A DNA stretch of 64,000 bases from Magnetospirillum sp. XM-1 (GTDB lineage Bacteria > Pseudomonadota > Alphaproteobacteria > Rhodospirillales > Magnetospirillaceae). Shown here one piece after another: positions 45,414 to 55,610 of the stretch. The stretch spans positions 1,116,001 through 1,180,000 of the forward strand of contig NZ_LN997848.1 of NCBI RefSeq assembly GCF_001511835.1. Direction: 5' to 3'. A program made the position numbers and the translations under genes. Position 1 is the stretch's first letter. Each line of letters opens with the position of its first letter. The notes under the pieces were generated by a model, which was not told where the DNA came from, did no database searches, and saw only the letters and a list, made by a program, of their open reading frames with translations.

Positions 45414-45955
45414 GACGCTTTCTCCAACTGGCGGATGATGGGCAGCAGCGTCTTGGTCCAGATCTCCATGGAGATGGGGCCCACATGCTTGTAGCGGATG
45501 ATGCCGGCCTTATCGACGATGAAGCTCTCGGGCGCGCCGGTGACACCGAAATCAACGGCGGTGCGACCGGGGGGCGGATCGACGCCGACCCGCTCGTAGG
45601 GGTCGCCGTTCTTCTTCAGCCAGGCGGCGCCCAGAACGGGGTCGTCGCGCCAGTCCACGGCGTGGATGGGCACGTCGCCGCGGCGCTTGATCTCCATCAG
45701 GACGGGGTGCTCCTGCACGCAGGAAATGCACCACGAGCCGTAGATGTTGACCAGCGACACCCGGCCCTTCAGCGATTCGGTCGAAAGGCCCGAATTCTCG
45801 CCGCGTCCCGGCAGGGGGGCCAGATTCATCTCCGGCACCGGGCGGTTGATCAGCACCGAGGGGATGTCGCGGGGGTTCAGCGTCAGGCCCTTCAGGAAGA
45901 ACAGGGCCAGCACGGTGAACACCACCACGGGCAGGACGTAGAGCAGGCGGCGCAT
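45410..45955 (-). CDS. ccmG: Thiol:disulfide interchange protein CcmG/DsbE
   Basis: Membrane-anchored periplasmic thioredoxin that keeps CcmH/apocytochrome c reduced. 181 residues: an N-terminal anchor (about 4-22), PVPEMNLAPLPG, the active site GSWCISCVQEHPVL and the cis-Pro region GVTGAPESFIVDKAGIIRYKHVGPI. The MRRLLYV start was used; upstream frame belongs to the ccmF end. 13 bases after ccmF. Confidence 0.96.
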   Translation of the reverse strand: MRRLLYVLPVVVFTVLALFFLKGLTLNPRDIPSVLINRPVPEMNLAPLPGRGENSGLSTESLKGRVSLVNIYGSWCISCVQEHPVLMEIKRRGDVPIHAVDWRDDPVLGAAWLKKNGDPYERVGVDPPPGRTAVDFGVTGAPESFIVDKAGIIRYKHVGPISMEIWTKTLLPIIRQLEKAS

Positions 45956-45968
45956 GGCTCGTCTCTCC

Positions 45969-47948
45969 TCAGGCCTTGGCGGCGGCGTTGGCGGCACGCG
46001 CCGGCGCGCCGACCCGGTGGCGGCGGTCGGCCAGGCTGATCAGCCCGCCGACGATCAGCAGCAGGGCGCCGGCCCACAGCCAGGGAATGCAGGGGTTGAA
46101 GTACAGCCGCGTCACCCAGCCGCCCTTGTTGGGGTCGGGGTCGCCGATCACCACGTAGAGGTCGCCGGTGAAGCCCGATCGGATGGACGCCGTGGTGGTG
46201 GGGCGCGGCGGCTGCTTGTACAGGCGCTTTTCCGGGTGCATGACGTCGATGACCGTGCCGCCCTTGGAAATCTCGAAGGTGGCCCGCGTGGCGGTGTAAT
46301 TGGGGCCGGGGACGTCTTGGACCCCCTTCAGGGTGACGCCGAAGCCGCCCACCGTGACGGTCTCGCCGACCTTCTGGGTCTGGATGTGCTCGGTGGTCCA
46401 GGCCGACGAGGCGGTGAGGCCGACGATGAACACCGCCAGCCCGAAATGGGCCAGCACCATGCCCCAGGCGGAATTGGGCAGCTTGGCGGCACGCGACAGG
46501 GCCTGGCCCGGACGGGTGAACAGGCCGATGCGCTCGGCCAGGTCCCACAGGGTGCCCAGGCCCAGCCAGACGGCCAGCGCGAAGCCGGCGGCCGTCCACC
46601 ACGGGCCGGACGACCCGCCCTGGAGGAACCACACCAGCATGGCCGCACCCAGCGCCAGGGCGCCGATGAACTTGAGCCGGCCCAGCACGCCGGCCAGGTC
46701 GCCGCGCTTCCACGACATCATGGGAGCGGCGGCCATCACCAGCACCATGGGGGCCATCAGGGGCAGGAACACCGCGTTGAAGAAGGGCGGGCCCACCGAC
46801 ACCTTGCCCAGGTTCAGCGCGTCGGCGATCAGCGGGTAAAGGGTGCCCAGCAGCACGGTGGCGGCGCCGGTGGCCATCAGCACGTTGTTGAGCAGCAGCG
46901 CGCCTTCGCGCGAGATGGGCGAGAACAGGCCGCCCATCTTCATGGACGGCGCGCGGGCCGCGTACAGGGCCAGCGAACCGCCCACCGCGCCGCACAGCAG
47001 CAGCAGGATGAACACGCCCCTGGCCGGGTCGGTGGCGAAGGCATGCACGCTGGTCAGCACGCCCGAACGCACCAGGAAGGTGCCCAAGAGCGACAGGCCG
47101 AAGGCGACGATGGCGAGCAGGATGGTCCAGCTTTTCAGCGCGTCCCTCTTTTCCACCACGATGGCGGAGTGCAAGAGCGCGGTGCCGGCCAGCCAGGGCA
47201 TGAACGAGGCGTTCTCCACCGGGTCCCAGTACCACCAGCCGCCCCAGCCCAGGGTGTAATAGGCCCACCACGAGCCCAGCACGATGCCGGCGGTGAGGAA
47301 CACCCAGGCGGCCAGCGTCCACGGCCGCACCCAGCGGGCCCAGGCGGCGTCGACGCGGCCTTCCAGCAGGGCGGCGATGGCGAACGAGAAGGCCATGGAG
47401 AAGCCCACATAGCCCAGGTACAGGAAGGGCGGATGGAAGGCCAGGCCCGGGTCCTGCAGCATGGGGTTGAGGCCCTGGCCGTTGACCGGCGGCGGCTCGA
47501 GCCGGGCGAAGGGGTTTGACGTCAGCAGGATGAAGGCCAGGAAGCCCACGGCGATCATGGCCTGTACGGCCAGGGCGCGGGACTTGAGGCCCGGCGGCAG
47601 GTTGCGGCCGAACAGGGTCACGGCGAAGCCGAACAACGCCAGGATGGTGATCCACAAGAGCAGCGAGCCCTCGTGGTTGCCCCATACGCCGGCCACCTTA
47701 TAGAGCATGGGCTTGTCGGTGTGGCTGTTACTCGCGACGTTCATCAGCGAGAAATCGCTGGTGACATAGGCGTTGGTCAGCGCCCCGAAGGCGATGGCGA
47801 TGAACAGGAATTGCAGCGTGGCGGCGGGCCCGGCCACGTTCATCCAGGCGGCATTGCCGCGCTTGGCGCCCATCAGGGGGACAATCGCCTGCACCAATGC
47901 GACGCACAAAGCCAGCACCAGGGCGAAATGGCCGATCTCGGCGATCAT
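45969..47948 (-). CDS. ccmF: Heme lyase CcmF
   Basis: Large membrane subunit that attaches heme to apocytochrome c. 659 residues with about 15 hydrophobic segments. The heme-handling WWD motif is present (WAYYTLGWGGWWYWDPVENASFMPWL, about 230-255), with flanking periplasmic histidines (NHEGSLLLW; LAFHPPFLYLGY). Full family length. Confidence 0.98.
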   Translation of the reverse strand: MIAEIGHFALVLALCVALVQAIVPLMGAKRGNAAWMNVAGPAATLQFLFIAIAFGALTNAYVTSDFSLMNVASNSHTDKPMLYKVAGVWGNHEGSLLLWITILALFGFAVTLFGRNLPPGLKSRALAVQAMIAVGFLAFILLTSNPFARLEPPPVNGQGLNPMLQDPGLAFHPPFLYLGYVGFSMAFSFAIAALLEGRVDAAWARWVRPWTLAAWVFLTAGIVLGSWWAYYTLGWGGWWYWDPVENASFMPWLAGTALLHSAIVVEKRDALKSWTILLAIVAFGLSLLGTFLVRSGVLTSVHAFATDPARGVFILLLLCGAVGGSLALYAARAPSMKMGGLFSPISREGALLLNNVLMATGAATVLLGTLYPLIADALNLGKVSVGPPFFNAVFLPLMAPMVLVMAAAPMMSWKRGDLAGVLGRLKFIGALALGAAMLVWFLQGGSSGPWWTAAGFALAVWLGLGTLWDLAERIGLFTRPGQALSRAAKLPNSAWGMVLAHFGLAVFIVGLTASSAWTTEHIQTQKVGETVTVGGFGVTLKGVQDVPGPNYTATRATFEISKGGTVIDVMHPEKRLYKQPPRPTTTASIRSGFTGDLYVVIGDPDPNKGGWVTRLYFNPCIPWLWAGALLLIVGGLISLADRRHRVGAPARAANAAAKA

Positions 47949-48003
47949 GGGTTTGGTCCTCTATGTTTCGTCAGGACCGGGCGCGACGTGAGACCCGCTG
48001 ACG

Positions 48004-48447
48004 CTACTTCTGCTGCTTGCCGTCGTTCCACTGGCCGGACTTCTTCAGGGCGTCGGCCACTTCCTTGGGCATGTAGTTCTCGTCGTGCTTGGCCAGCACC
48101 TCGGTGGCCTTGAACTGGCCGCCCTTCTCCATGCGGCCCTCGACCACCACGCCCTGGCCCTCGCGGAACAGGTCGGGCAGCACGCCGGTATACGTCACCG
48201 GAATGGCGTTGGTCACGTCGGTGACCTTGAAGCTCACCGTCTTGCCGTCCTTGACCAGGGAATCGTTCTCCACCAGTCCGCCGATGCGCATGCGCCGCCC
48301 TTCGGGGATGCGCTGGGTGACGATGTCGGTGGGCGAATAGAAATAGACCAGGCTGTCGGAGATGGCGGTCAGCACCAGCGCCACCGCGCCGCCCAGCGCC
48401 AGCATGCCGAGAAGGACAAAATACAGCCTGCGTTGCTTGCGGGTCAC
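48004..48447 (-). CDS. ccmE: Heme chaperone CcmE
   Basis: Periplasmic heme-binding chaperone. 147 residues, one N-terminal membrane segment (about 8-28), an OB-like beta domain, and the covalent heme-binding motif HDENYMPKE (His about 122). Starts at GTG overlapping the ccmD stop (GTGA). It precedes ccmF by about 55 bases. Confidence 0.97.
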   Translation of the reverse strand: MTRKQRRLYFVLLGMLALGGAVALVLTAISDSLVYFYSPTDIVTQRIPEGRRMRIGGLVENDSLVKDGKTVSFKVTDVTNAIPVTYTGVLPDLFREGQGVVVEGRMEKGGQFKATEVLAKHDENYMPKEVADALKKSGQWNDGKQQK

Positions 48448-48641
48448 TCTTCGGTCTCCGAATCCTTGCCCCGGCGCGCTCGCCGGGCCTGTTGCAGCAC
48501 CTCCAGCTCGGCCTCGGCCTTGCGGGCCGCGGACAGCGAGAGGACCAGCACCAGGGCCAGCACGGCGGCGCCGACTCCGTAGGCGGGCCACACATAGCCG
48601 CCATAGCCGCCCATATGGAGCATAGCCTGGAAGGATTCCAT
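48444..48641 (-). CDS. ccmD: Heme exporter subunit CcmD
   Basis: A 65-residue single-pass membrane protein required for release of holo-CcmE from CcmC. Reads MESFQAMLHMGGYGGYVWPAYGVGAAVLALVLVLSL with a charged helical tail. ATG 48641 is preferred over GTG 48653 because the GGGGAG site is better spaced from it. Confidence 0.9.
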   Translation of the reverse strand: MESFQAMLHMGGYGGYVWPAYGVGAAVLALVLVLSLSAARKAEAELEVLQQARRARRGKDSETEE

Positions 48642-48649
48642 GACGTTGG

Positions 48650-49384
48650 TCACTCCCCTTGCGCCGCGGCGTGGATCTGCGCCATGCGGATGACGCGGAT
48701 CTTCTGTGCGGCGATCTCGGCGCGGCCCCGAAGGATCAGGATGGAGATCCAATAGGCCTTGAAGCCCACCGCCATCAGCAGCAGCGGAATCAGCATGGAC
48801 GAATCGATGGCCGGGCCGCCCATCTTCACCACGGAAGCGGGCTGGTGCAGGGTGTTCCACCAATCCACCGACCACTTGATCACGGGGATGTTGACGGCGC
48901 CCACCAGGGCCAGGATGGCGGCGGCCTTGTGGCCGCGCTCAGGATCGTCGAAGGCGTTGACCAGGGCCATGTAGCCGAAATAGAGGAACAGCAGGATCAG
49001 CATGCTGGTCAGCCGGGCGTCCCAGGCCCACCAGGTGCCCCACATGGGCTTGCCCCAAAGCGAGCCGGTCAGCAGGCACAAGAAGGTGAAGGCGGCGCCC
49101 ACCGGCGCGGTGGCCTTGGCCAGCAGATCGGCCAGCGGATGCTTCCAGATCAGCGCCATCCCTGAGAACACCGCCATGGCGGTGTAGCAGAACATGCCCA
49201 TCCAGGCCGACGGCACGTGGACGTACATGATGCGCACGCTTTCGCCCTGCTGGTAATCGGCGGGCGAGCCGAGCAGGGCGAAGTAGAGCCCCGCCCCCAG
49301 GCAGAGGATGGCGATGGCGTTCGACCAGGGCAGAATCACCTTGGCGAGGCGGAGGAAGCGGGCGGGATTGGCGAAGCGATGCAT
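48650..49384 (-). CDS. ccmC: Heme transporter/loader CcmC
   Basis: Membrane protein that loads heme onto CcmE. 244 residues with six membrane segments. The tryptophan-rich WWD motif is GTWWAWDARLTSMLILLF (about 122), flanked by conserved His in RIMYVHVPSAWMGM and WNTLHQPASV. First gene of the seven-gene minus-strand ccmCDEFGHI operon. Confidence 0.98.
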   Translation of the reverse strand: MHRFANPARFLRLAKVILPWSNAIAILCLGAGLYFALLGSPADYQQGESVRIMYVHVPSAWMGMFCYTAMAVFSGMALIWKHPLADLLAKATAPVGAAFTFLCLLTGSLWGKPMWGTWWAWDARLTSMLILLFLYFGYMALVNAFDDPERGHKAAAILALVGAVNIPVIKWSVDWWNTLHQPASVVKMGGPAIDSSMLIPLLLMAVGFKAYWISILILRGRAEIAAQKIRVIRMAQIHAAAQGE

Positions 49385-49461
49385 GGCGCCCTTTCTTAGC
49401 GCCGTTCCATTCGCATTTCCAGCGGAGTCGAACGGGCGGACGGTGAAGAAAAGTTCATGTC

Positions 49462-49530
49462 GTCGGGGTGGTGCGGGCGGGACGCCCGCGCTCCAGGGGA
49501 GAGGCGGAGCGCGGGCGTCCCGCCTGCATC
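49462..49530. repeat. Long GC-rich inverted repeat between ccmC and the hydroxylase genes
   Basis: Left arm ATG...GTGCGGGCGGGACGCCCGCGCTCC (about 49467-49495) pairs with GGAGCGCGGGCGTCCCGCCTGCAT (about 49506-49529); each arm also contains its own GGCGGGACGCCC symmetry. A similar GGGCGGGCGTCCCGCCCTCC word occurs at about 29371-29392. A REP-like element or terminator is likely. Confidence 0.75.
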
Positions 49531-51650
49531 TACACCCGATCGCCCATGGGCAGCTTGCGGATGCGTTTGCCGCAGGCGGCGAAGATGGCGTTGGCCAGGG
49601 CGGGCGCCAGCGGCGGCACGCCGGGCTCGCCCACTCCCGTAGGGGGCGCCGACGACGGCACGATGTGGACCTCGACCGCCGGCATCTCGTCGATCCGCAG
49701 GCAGCGGTAGTCGTGGAAGTTGGATTGCTCGGCCTTGCCGTCCTTCAAGGTGATCTCGCCGAACAGGGCGGCCGACAGCGCGAAGGCGATGCTGCCTTCC
49801 ATCTGGGCCCTGACCACGTCGGGGGTAACGGCGATGCCGCAATCCACCGCGCAGACCACGCGGTCCACCTTGATCTCGCCCTTGGGGCCGATGGTCACCT
49901 CGACCACCTGGGCGACGAAGGAGTGGAAGCTTTCATGCACCGCGAGCCCGCGCCCCTTGCCGGCGGGCAGCGGATTGCCCCAGCCGGCCTTGGCGGCGGC
50001 CAGTTCCAGCACGGCGAGATGGCGGGGCTGGTCGGCCAGCAGGGCGCGGCGCAGCTCCAGCGGGTCCTTGGCGCCCGCCTGGGCCAGTTCGTCCAGGAAG
50101 CATTCAGTGGCGAACGCGGTGTGGCTGGAGCCGACCGAGCGCCACCACAGCACCGGCACCGGCAGCCTGGGCGAGTGCAGCTCCACCCCCAGATGGGGGA
50201 TGGCGTAGGGAAGATTGGCCGCACCCTCCACCGAGACCGGGTCGATGCCGTCCTTGACCATGCCGGCGAAGGGGCCGCCGGCCAGGATCGACTGGCAGAC
50301 CAGACGGTGGCGCCAGGCCAGCGGCATGCCGCGCTCGTCCAGAGACGCCTCGAAGCCGTGCAGCGCCATGGGGCGGTACCAGCCGCCGGTGATGTCGTCC
50401 TCCCTGGTCCACATCAGGCGCACCGGGGCGCCCACCGCCTTGGCCACCTCGACGCCCTCGACGATGTAGTCCGAGGCCGGATTGGCGCGCCGCCCGAAGC
50501 TGCCGCCGGCCAGCATGGTGTGAATCTCCACCTGTTCGGGCTTGAGGCCCGCCACCTTGGCGGCCATGGCCTGATCGTGGGTCTGGAACTGGCAGCCGGC
50601 CCAGATCTCGCATTTGCCGGGGACGAGGCGCACCACGCAATTGAGCGGCTCCATGGGGGCGTGGGCCAGATAGGGCAGCTCGTAGGTGGCGGCGAGGCGC
50701 TGGCTCCCCTGGCCGAGCGCCAGGGTTGCGTCACCCCTGGCCGCCGCCGGGCTGCCGGGCTTGGCAAGCAATTCGGTCCAATCGCGGCGCAGGGCTTCGG
50801 TGGAGACCCGTTCGGCCGGTTCGGTCCAGCGGGGCTTCAGGGCCTCGCGGCCCTTGTGCGCCGCCCAGAAGGAACTGGCGGCCACGGCGATGCCCGACGA
50901 GATGGGCGCCACGGCGATGACGCCCGGCACCGCCAGGGCCGCCTTGCGGTCGTAGGATTCCATGCGGGCCCCCCACACGGGCGGGCGGGCCACCAGGGCG
51001 GTAAGCAATCCGGGCAGGCGGATGTCGGCGCCGAATTTGGCGGTGCCGTCGCTCTTCATCCGGGAATCGGTGCGCTTGACCCCGGGCTTGCCGATCAGGC
51101 GGAAGTCGGCGGGCTGCTTCAAGGGCGGCGCGGCGGGCGGAGCCAGCGTGGCGGCCACCTCCACCAGCTCGCCATAGGACAGGCGCCTTCCGCTGGGCAT
51201 GTGGACCACCCCGCCGTTGAGGGCGGCAAGGGTCGAGGCGTTGACCCGAAGAACGCGGGTCGCCGCCTCGATCAGCATCTCGCGCGCCGCGGCGCCGGCC
51301 AGGCGCAGCTGCTGCCACGAATTGGCGGTGGCGGTGGAGCCGCCGGTGCCCTGGCTCGGCCCCCAGAACAGGTTATTGTAGCGCTTGGAATCGGCGGGGG
51401 CGAATTCCACCGTCACCTGGGCGGGGTCCACCTCCAGTTCCTCGGCCACCAGCACCGGCAGGCCGGTGGCGACGCCCTGGCCCATCTCCAGATGCTTGAC
51501 CGTCACCGTCACCCGCCCGTCGGGGGCGATGGCGACGAAGGCGTTGACGGCCGTGCCGCCGCCGCCGGCTTCCGCCTCGGCGCGGGCCTCGCCCACCGCC
51601 AGGACCAGGCCGGTGCCGGCGGTGACCTGCAGGAATGTCCGGCGGTTCAT
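49530..51650 (-). CDS. Molybdenum hydroxylase large subunit, IorB-like
   Basis: A 706-residue subunit of the isoquinoline 1-oxidoreductase / aldehyde dehydrogenase type (xanthine-oxidase family), which holds the molybdenum cofactor. A Tat signal begins the protein ([24 protein letters not shown]), so it works in the periplasm. Cofactor segments: [34 protein letters not shown], and the catalytic Glu in [20 protein letters not shown] near the C-terminus. The ATG overlaps the stop of the Fe-S subunit gene (ATGA). The substrate is unknown; no third (FAD) subunit is present, so electrons probably go to a cytochrome. Confidence 0.92.
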   Translation of the reverse strand: MNRRTFLQVTAGTGLVLAVGEARAEAEAGGGGTAVNAFVAIAPDGRVTVTVKHLEMGQGVATGLPVLVAEELEVDPAQVTVEFAPADSKRYNNLFWGPSQGTGGSTATANSWQQLRLAGAAAREMLIEAATRVLRVNASTLAALNGGVVHMPSGRRLSYGELVEVAATLAPPAAPPLKQPADFRLIGKPGVKRTDSRMKSDGTAKFGADIRLPGLLTALVARPPVWGARMESYDRKAALAVPGVIAVAPISSGIAVAASSFWAAHKGREALKPRWTEPAERVSTEALRRDWTELLAKPGSPAAARGDATLALGQGSQRLAATYELPYLAHAPMEPLNCVVRLVPGKCEIWAGCQFQTHDQAMAAKVAGLKPEQVEIHTMLAGGSFGRRANPASDYIVEGVEVAKAVGAPVRLMWTREDDITGGWYRPMALHGFEASLDERGMPLAWRHRLVCQSILAGGPFAGMVKDGIDPVSVEGAANLPYAIPHLGVELHSPRLPVPVLWWRSVGSSHTAFATECFLDELAQAGAKDPLELRRALLADQPRHLAVLELAAAKAGWGNPLPAGKGRGLAVHESFHSFVAQVVEVTIGPKGEIKVDRVVCAVDCGIAVTPDVVRAQMEGSIAFALSAALFGEITLKDGKAEQSNFHDYRCLRIDEMPAVEVHIVPSSAPPTGVGEPGVPPLAPALANAIFAACGKRIRKLPMGDRV

Positions 51651-52111
51651 GCGCCCCCCCGCAGCCGCTTGGCGGCCAGATGGATGCCGGCGCGGATGCG
51701 CTGGTAGGTGCCGCAACGGCACAGATTGCCGCTCATGGCGTTGTCGATGTCTGCATCGCTGGGCTTGGGATTGCGGCGCAGCAGGGCGCCGGCGCTGATC
51801 AGCTGGCCCGACTGGCAATAGCCGCATTGGGGCACGTCCAGCTCGATCCAGGCGGCGCGCAATTGCGCCGCGACGGCGTCGTTCAGACCGGACAGCGTGA
51901 CGACGCGCCGGCCGTTGATCTCGGAAACCGGCAGCTGGCAGGCCCTGGCCGGCTCGCCGTCCACCAGGACGGAACAGGCGCCGCATTGGCCCTGGCCGCA
52001 GCCGTAGCGCAATGCGGTCAGGCCCAACTGGTCGCGCAGCACCCACAGCAGCGGGGTGTCCGGCTGGGCGTCCACCTTGTGGCGTTCGCCGTTGACGATG
52101 AGAGAGTACAT
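51647..52111 (-). CDS. Molybdenum hydroxylase 2x[2Fe-2S] subunit, IorA-like
   Basis: A 154-residue electron-transfer subunit. The plant-ferredoxin-like N-terminal domain has GCGQGQCGACSVLVDGEPARAC (first [2Fe-2S]); the helical C-terminal domain has CGYCQSGQL and NLCRCGTYQRI (second cluster). It pairs with the large subunit downstream through an ATGA overlap. No Tat signal of its own; it would be exported piggy-back. Confidence 0.95.
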   Translation of the reverse strand: MYSLIVNGERHKVDAQPDTPLLWVLRDQLGLTALRYGCGQGQCGACSVLVDGEPARACQLPVSEINGRRVVTLSGLNDAVAAQLRAAWIELDVPQCGYCQSGQLISAGALLRRNPKPSDADIDNAMSGNLCRCGTYQRIRAGIHLAAKRLRGGA

Positions 52112-52121
52112 CGATCCGTCG

Positions 52122-52205
52122 CCCTTCCGTTTGGAAGGGTTACAGGCTTACCCGCAATGGCGCGGGCGGGCAAGGGTTAACAGAATCCTAACCACGCTCG
52201 TGGTT
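52122..52205. other. Divergent gap with two hairpins
   Basis: Between the hydroxylase operon and the SYLF gene. Contains CCCTTCC-GTTT-GGAAGGG (52122-52139) and AACCACG-CT-CGTGGTT (52190-52205). Either could be an operator or mark an RNA hairpin; no known motif was recognised. Confidence 0.4.
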
Positions 52206-52240
52206 GGAGTGGAGGGGTACGTTTCTCAACGGAGGCCGAG

Positions 52241-52906
52241 ATGCCGAGACTGATCGCCCTGGTCCTGGCGGCGTTTTTCCTGGCGGGCCACGCCACGGCC
52301 CAGGTCACCGACCAGACCATGATGGTCGGCAAGGCCGTCACCGTGGTCGAGCGCCTGCGCGCCGACCCCAATTTCAGCTCCCAGATGACTAACCTGCTGG
52401 GCCGGGCGCGGGCCGTGCTGGTGGTGCCCGATCTGGTCAAGGGCGGGTTCATCCTGGGCGCCCAGTACGGCACCGGCGTGCTGCTGGCCCGCGATGGGTC
52501 GGGGCGCTGGAGCGGCCCGGCCTTCTATTCGGTGGCGGCGGGCAGCGTCGGGCTGCAGATCGGCCTGCAGGACGCCGAGACTGTCTACATCATCATGAAC
52601 GAGGGCGGCCTGAAGGCGGTGGTGGACAACCAGTTCAAGGCCGGCGCCGAGGCGGGCGTGGCGGTGGCGGTGGTGGGCGCCGGCGCCTCGGCCAACACCA
52701 CCACCAATGTGGGGGCCGACATCTACGCCTTCTCGCGCTCGGTCGGCCTTTACGGCGGCGCCACCCTGGACGGGGCCGGCATCCTGCCGCGGCACTCGTG
52801 GAATTCCGCCTATTACGGCGGCAATCCGACGCCCGAGGACATCCTGTTCAGCCGTACGGTGGATTCGCCCCAGGCCGACCGGCTCAGGGACATCCTCTCG
52901 CGGTAG
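52241..52906 (+). CDS. Exported SYLF/Ysc84-domain protein
   Basis: A 221-residue protein with a signal peptide (MPRLIALVLAAFFLAGHATA) and a SYLF (DUF500) lipid-binding domain: ARAVLVVPDLVKGGFILGAQYGTGVLLARDGSGRWSGPAFYSVAAGSVGLQIGLQDAETVYIIMNEGGL and ADIYAFSRSVGLYGGATLDGAGI. Eukaryotic relatives bind phosphoinositides; the bacterial role is unknown. Monocistronic. Confidence 0.88.
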   Translation: MPRLIALVLAAFFLAGHATAQVTDQTMMVGKAVTVVERLRADPNFSSQMTNLLGRARAVLVVPDLVKGGFILGAQYGTGVLLARDGSGRWSGPAFYSVAAGSVGLQIGLQDAETVYIIMNEGGLKAVVDNQFKAGAEAGVAVAVVGAGASANTTTNVGADIYAFSRSVGLYGGATLDGAGILPRHSWNSAYYGGNPTPEDILFSRTVDSPQADRLRDILSR

Positions 52907-52917
52907 TTTGCCTTCCC

Positions 52918-54528
52918 TCAGGATGACGCCGGCAGGCCCACCGTGAACCTCGCCCCGCCTTGGCCGCGGTTCTCGGCGCGGATGGTTCCGCCGTGGGCTT
53001 CGACGATCTGGCGCGAGATGGACAGGCCCAGGCCGGAATGGGTGCCGAATTTCTCGCCTTCGGGCCGCTCGGAGTAGAAGCGCTCGAACACGGATTCCAG
53101 CTTGCCTTCGGGGATGCCCGGCCCCTGGTCCTCGACGGTGAGCACGATGCGCCCGCCGTCCCGCCGGGCGGCCAGGACGATTCGCCCGCCTTCGGGGCTG
53201 AACGAGACGGCGTTGGCGATCAGGTTGCGCAGCACCTGGACCAGGCGGGATTCGATCCCCTGGACCACCAGGGAATCGCCGGTGGGCCGTTCCACCTGGA
53301 AGCGCAGTCCCCGGTCCTCGGCAATGCCGGAATAGATCTCGGCCATGGTGTCGAGCATGGCCGACAGCGTCACCGGGCCGGTTTCGGCGCGGCTCATCTC
53401 GGCGTCGACGCGCGAGGCGTCCGAGATGTCGCTGATCAGCCGGTCGAGCCGCCCCACGTCGTCGAGCACGATGGCCATCAGGCGGGCGCGCTTTTCCGGG
53501 TCCTCGATGCGGGCCGCGGTCTCGACGGCGGAGCGCAGGGACGTCAGCGGATTCTTGATCTCGTGCGCCACGTCGGCGGCGAAGGCCTCGATGGCGTCCA
53601 TGCGCCGCCACAGGGCCTCGGTCATCTCCTTCAAGGCCAGGGACAGCTCGCCGATCTCGTCCTTGCGCCGCGACAGGTCGGGGATGGCGTGGACGCGGCC
53701 CTGGCCGTGGCGCACCCGCTCGGCGGCCAGGGCCAGGCGGCGGATGGGCCGGGCGATGGTGCCGGCCATGTAGAGCGACACGCCGATGGTCAGCGCCAGC
53801 GACACGGCGAAGGCCTCCAGGATGGCGATGCGCACCTGGAACAGCGAACGGGCGATGTTGGCGCCGTCGGCGGTGATCAGCAGGGCGCCCACCACCTGCT
53901 TGTAGCGCTGCACCGGCACCGCCACCGACAGCATCAGGGAGCCGTTCTTGCGCGAGCGCACCGCCCAGGCGGCCCGCCCGGCCATGGCGGTCATCACCTC
54001 CTCGAAATCGTCGGCCCGGGCGTTGGGATGCTCGCGATAAAGGGGCAGGGAATCGTCCCTGGGCATCCAGCGCGACCAGCGGTCCCATTGCCGCGCCAGC
54101 CGGTCACTCCAGTGGGGCGGCGTGGGCGGCGGCAGTTCCTCGATATAGATGGAGCCCTTGGCGCCGCCCACCACGCGGGAATCGGCGGCCAGTTCGCCCA
54201 CCGAGCCGAACAGCCGGGCGCGGAACTTGGCCGGCTCGGACAGGCGGCGGACCATCTGCTGCGCCATGTCGGGGTTGATCTCGAAGAAGCCCGCCTCCTC
54301 CTCGAACACTGCGCCCTCGCCGATGGCGCCGGCCACCATCTCGGCCTGGGTGCCCAGACCGTCCAGTTCGGCGCGGATCAATCCCTGCTTGTAGCGGTCG
54401 AGATAGAACACGCCCACCACCAGCACGATGGGCGCCAGCAGGTTGACCAGCAGGATGCGCCGGGTCAGCGGCGAAGCCAGCAGCCGCCAGCGGGGCAGCC
54501 GCCGCCTCGGAAGGGTGGGCTCACTCAT
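52918..54528 (-). CDS. chvG: Sensor histidine kinase ChvG/ExoS-like
   Basis: A 536-residue kinase of the alphaproteobacterial ChvG-ChvI envelope/acid-stress system. Membrane segments about 22-43 and 240-262 flank a periplasmic domain (with [26 protein letters not shown] and [11 protein letters not shown]). HAMP, HisKA with [22 protein letters not shown] (phospho-His) and ATPase with [25 protein letters not shown] and [16 protein letters not shown] follow. It overlaps the response regulator gene by 8 bases. No periplasmic ExoR gene is seen nearby. Confidence 0.93.
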   Translation of the reverse strand: MSEPTLPRRRLPRWRLLASPLTRRILLVNLLAPIVLVVGVFYLDRYKQGLIRAELDGLGTQAEMVAGAIGEGAVFEEEAGFFEINPDMAQQMVRRLSEPAKFRARLFGSVGELAADSRVVGGAKGSIYIEELPPPTPPHWSDRLARQWDRWSRWMPRDDSLPLYREHPNARADDFEEVMTAMAGRAAWAVRSRKNGSLMLSVAVPVQRYKQVVGALLITADGANIARSLFQVRIAILEAFAVSLALTIGVSLYMAGTIARPIRRLALAAERVRHGQGRVHAIPDLSRRKDEIGELSLALKEMTEALWRRMDAIEAFAADVAHEIKNPLTSLRSAVETAARIEDPEKRARLMAIVLDDVGRLDRLISDISDASRVDAEMSRAETGPVTLSAMLDTMAEIYSGIAEDRGLRFQVERPTGDSLVVQGIESRLVQVLRNLIANAVSFSPEGGRIVLAARRDGGRIVLTVEDQGPGIPEGKLESVFERFYSERPEGEKFGTHSGLGLSISRQIVEAHGGTIRAENRGQGGARFTVGLPASS

Positions 54529-55219
54529 CCCGATAACGGTATCCGACGCCGTACAGGGTCTCGATCTGGGCGAAGTCGTCGTCCACCTCGCGGAACTTCT
54601 TGCGCAGCCGCTTGATGTGGCTGTCGATGGTGCGGTCGTCCACGTAGATGGACTCGCCGTAGGCCGCGTCGATCAACTGGTCGCGGTTCTTGACGTGGCC
54701 GGGACGGATCGCCAGGGATTTGAGCAGCAGGAACTCGGTGACGGTGAGGTCCACCGCTTTACCCTTCCAGGTGCAGATATGACGGCCGGGGTCGAGCACC
54801 AGCTGGCCGCGCACCAGGGTCTCGCCGCCGGGCTCGGCCGCGCCTTCGGCATTGGCCTCCAGGCGGCGGATCAGGGTGCGGATGCGCTCGATCAGGAGCT
54901 TCTGCGAGAACGGCTTCTTGATGTAGTCGTCAGCCCCCATGCGCAGGCCCAGCAACTCGTCGATCTCGTCGTCCTTGGAGGTGAGGAAGATCACCGGAAT
55001 GGCCGATTGCTTGCGCAGGCGCTGCAGCAATTCCATGCCGTCCATGCGCGGCATCTTGATGTCGAGCACCGCCAGGTCGGCGGGCTGGTTGGTGAGGCCG
55101 CGCAGCGCCTCGGCCCCGTCGGTATAGGTGCGCACCTTGAAGCCCTCGGCCTCCAGCGCCATCGAGACCGAGGTCAGGATGTTGCGGTCGTCGTCGACCA
55201 GGGCGATGGTATGGGACAC
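54521..55219 (-). CDS. chvI: Response regulator ChvI-like
   Basis: A 232-residue OmpR-family regulator. Receiver domain: [22 protein letters not shown], the phospho-Asp in [25 protein letters not shown]. Winged helix: [52 protein letters not shown]. Starts at GTG after a GGAGGG site; the frame is open upstream, but that stretch has no homology. Pairs with the downstream kinase. Confidence 0.95.
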   Translation of the reverse strand: MSHTIALVDDDRNILTSVSMALEAEGFKVRTYTDGAEALRGLTNQPADLAVLDIKMPRMDGMELLQRLRKQSAIPVIFLTSKDDEIDELLGLRMGADDYIKKPFSQKLLIERIRTLIRRLEANAEGAAEPGGETLVRGQLVLDPGRHICTWKGKAVDLTVTEFLLLKSLAIRPGHVKNRDQLIDAAYGESIYVDDRTIDSHIKRLRKKFREVDDDFAQIETLYGVGYRYRDE

Positions 55220-55272
55220 GGGAACCCTCCTCACGCTAGACCTAAGGCCATACTTTATCAGGCCGGGAATGG

Positions 55273-55302
55273 TTTGCATCCCGATCATGGCGAAATTATA
55301 GT
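55273..55302 (+). promoter_or_regulatory. Candidate promoter of the cbi operon
   Basis: TTTGCA (55273-55278) and TATAGT (55297-55302), 18 bases apart, placed just upstream of the cobalamin riboswitch. Confidence 0.55.
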
Positions 55303-55312
55303 GCCCGGCGAT

Positions 55313-55504
55313 GGTTCCCCGCGATCCGAGAGGGCGCGGGGTGAAAATGGGAACGTGGTGCGGCGCCCGAAAAGGGGCCAATTCCGCGACTGCCCCCGCA
55401 ACTGTAGGCGGAGAGGTTCCGGCCCTTGAGAGACGCCACTGGCCCGAAAATGGGCTGGGAAGGCTATGCCGGACCCAACGACCCGCGAGTCAGGAGACCT
55501 GCCA
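55313..55504 (+). promoter_or_regulatory. Cobalamin (B12) riboswitch
   Basis: The conserved elements occur in order: GGTTCC opening, AATGGGAACGTGGTGCG, AATTCCGCGACTGCCCCCGCAACTGTA (given here in two parts: AATTCCGCGACTGCC and CCCGCAACTGTA), the B12 box GCCACTGG, TGGGAAGGC and CGCGAGTCAGGAGACCTGCC. This is a full class of adenosylcobalamin-type aptamer. It lies about 105 bases before cbiM, so cobalt uptake should be repressed when cobalamin is plentiful. Confidence 0.97.
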
Positions 55505-55610
55505 TCATCGAGAGTCGCTTGCGAGCCCGTTCGGCCGGGGTGTGCCGTCGGGTCAGTTTTCCGTTTCGCGGCGACAGGTGTTGTCTCTCGACGAACGGAG
55601 TCTGTTCATC

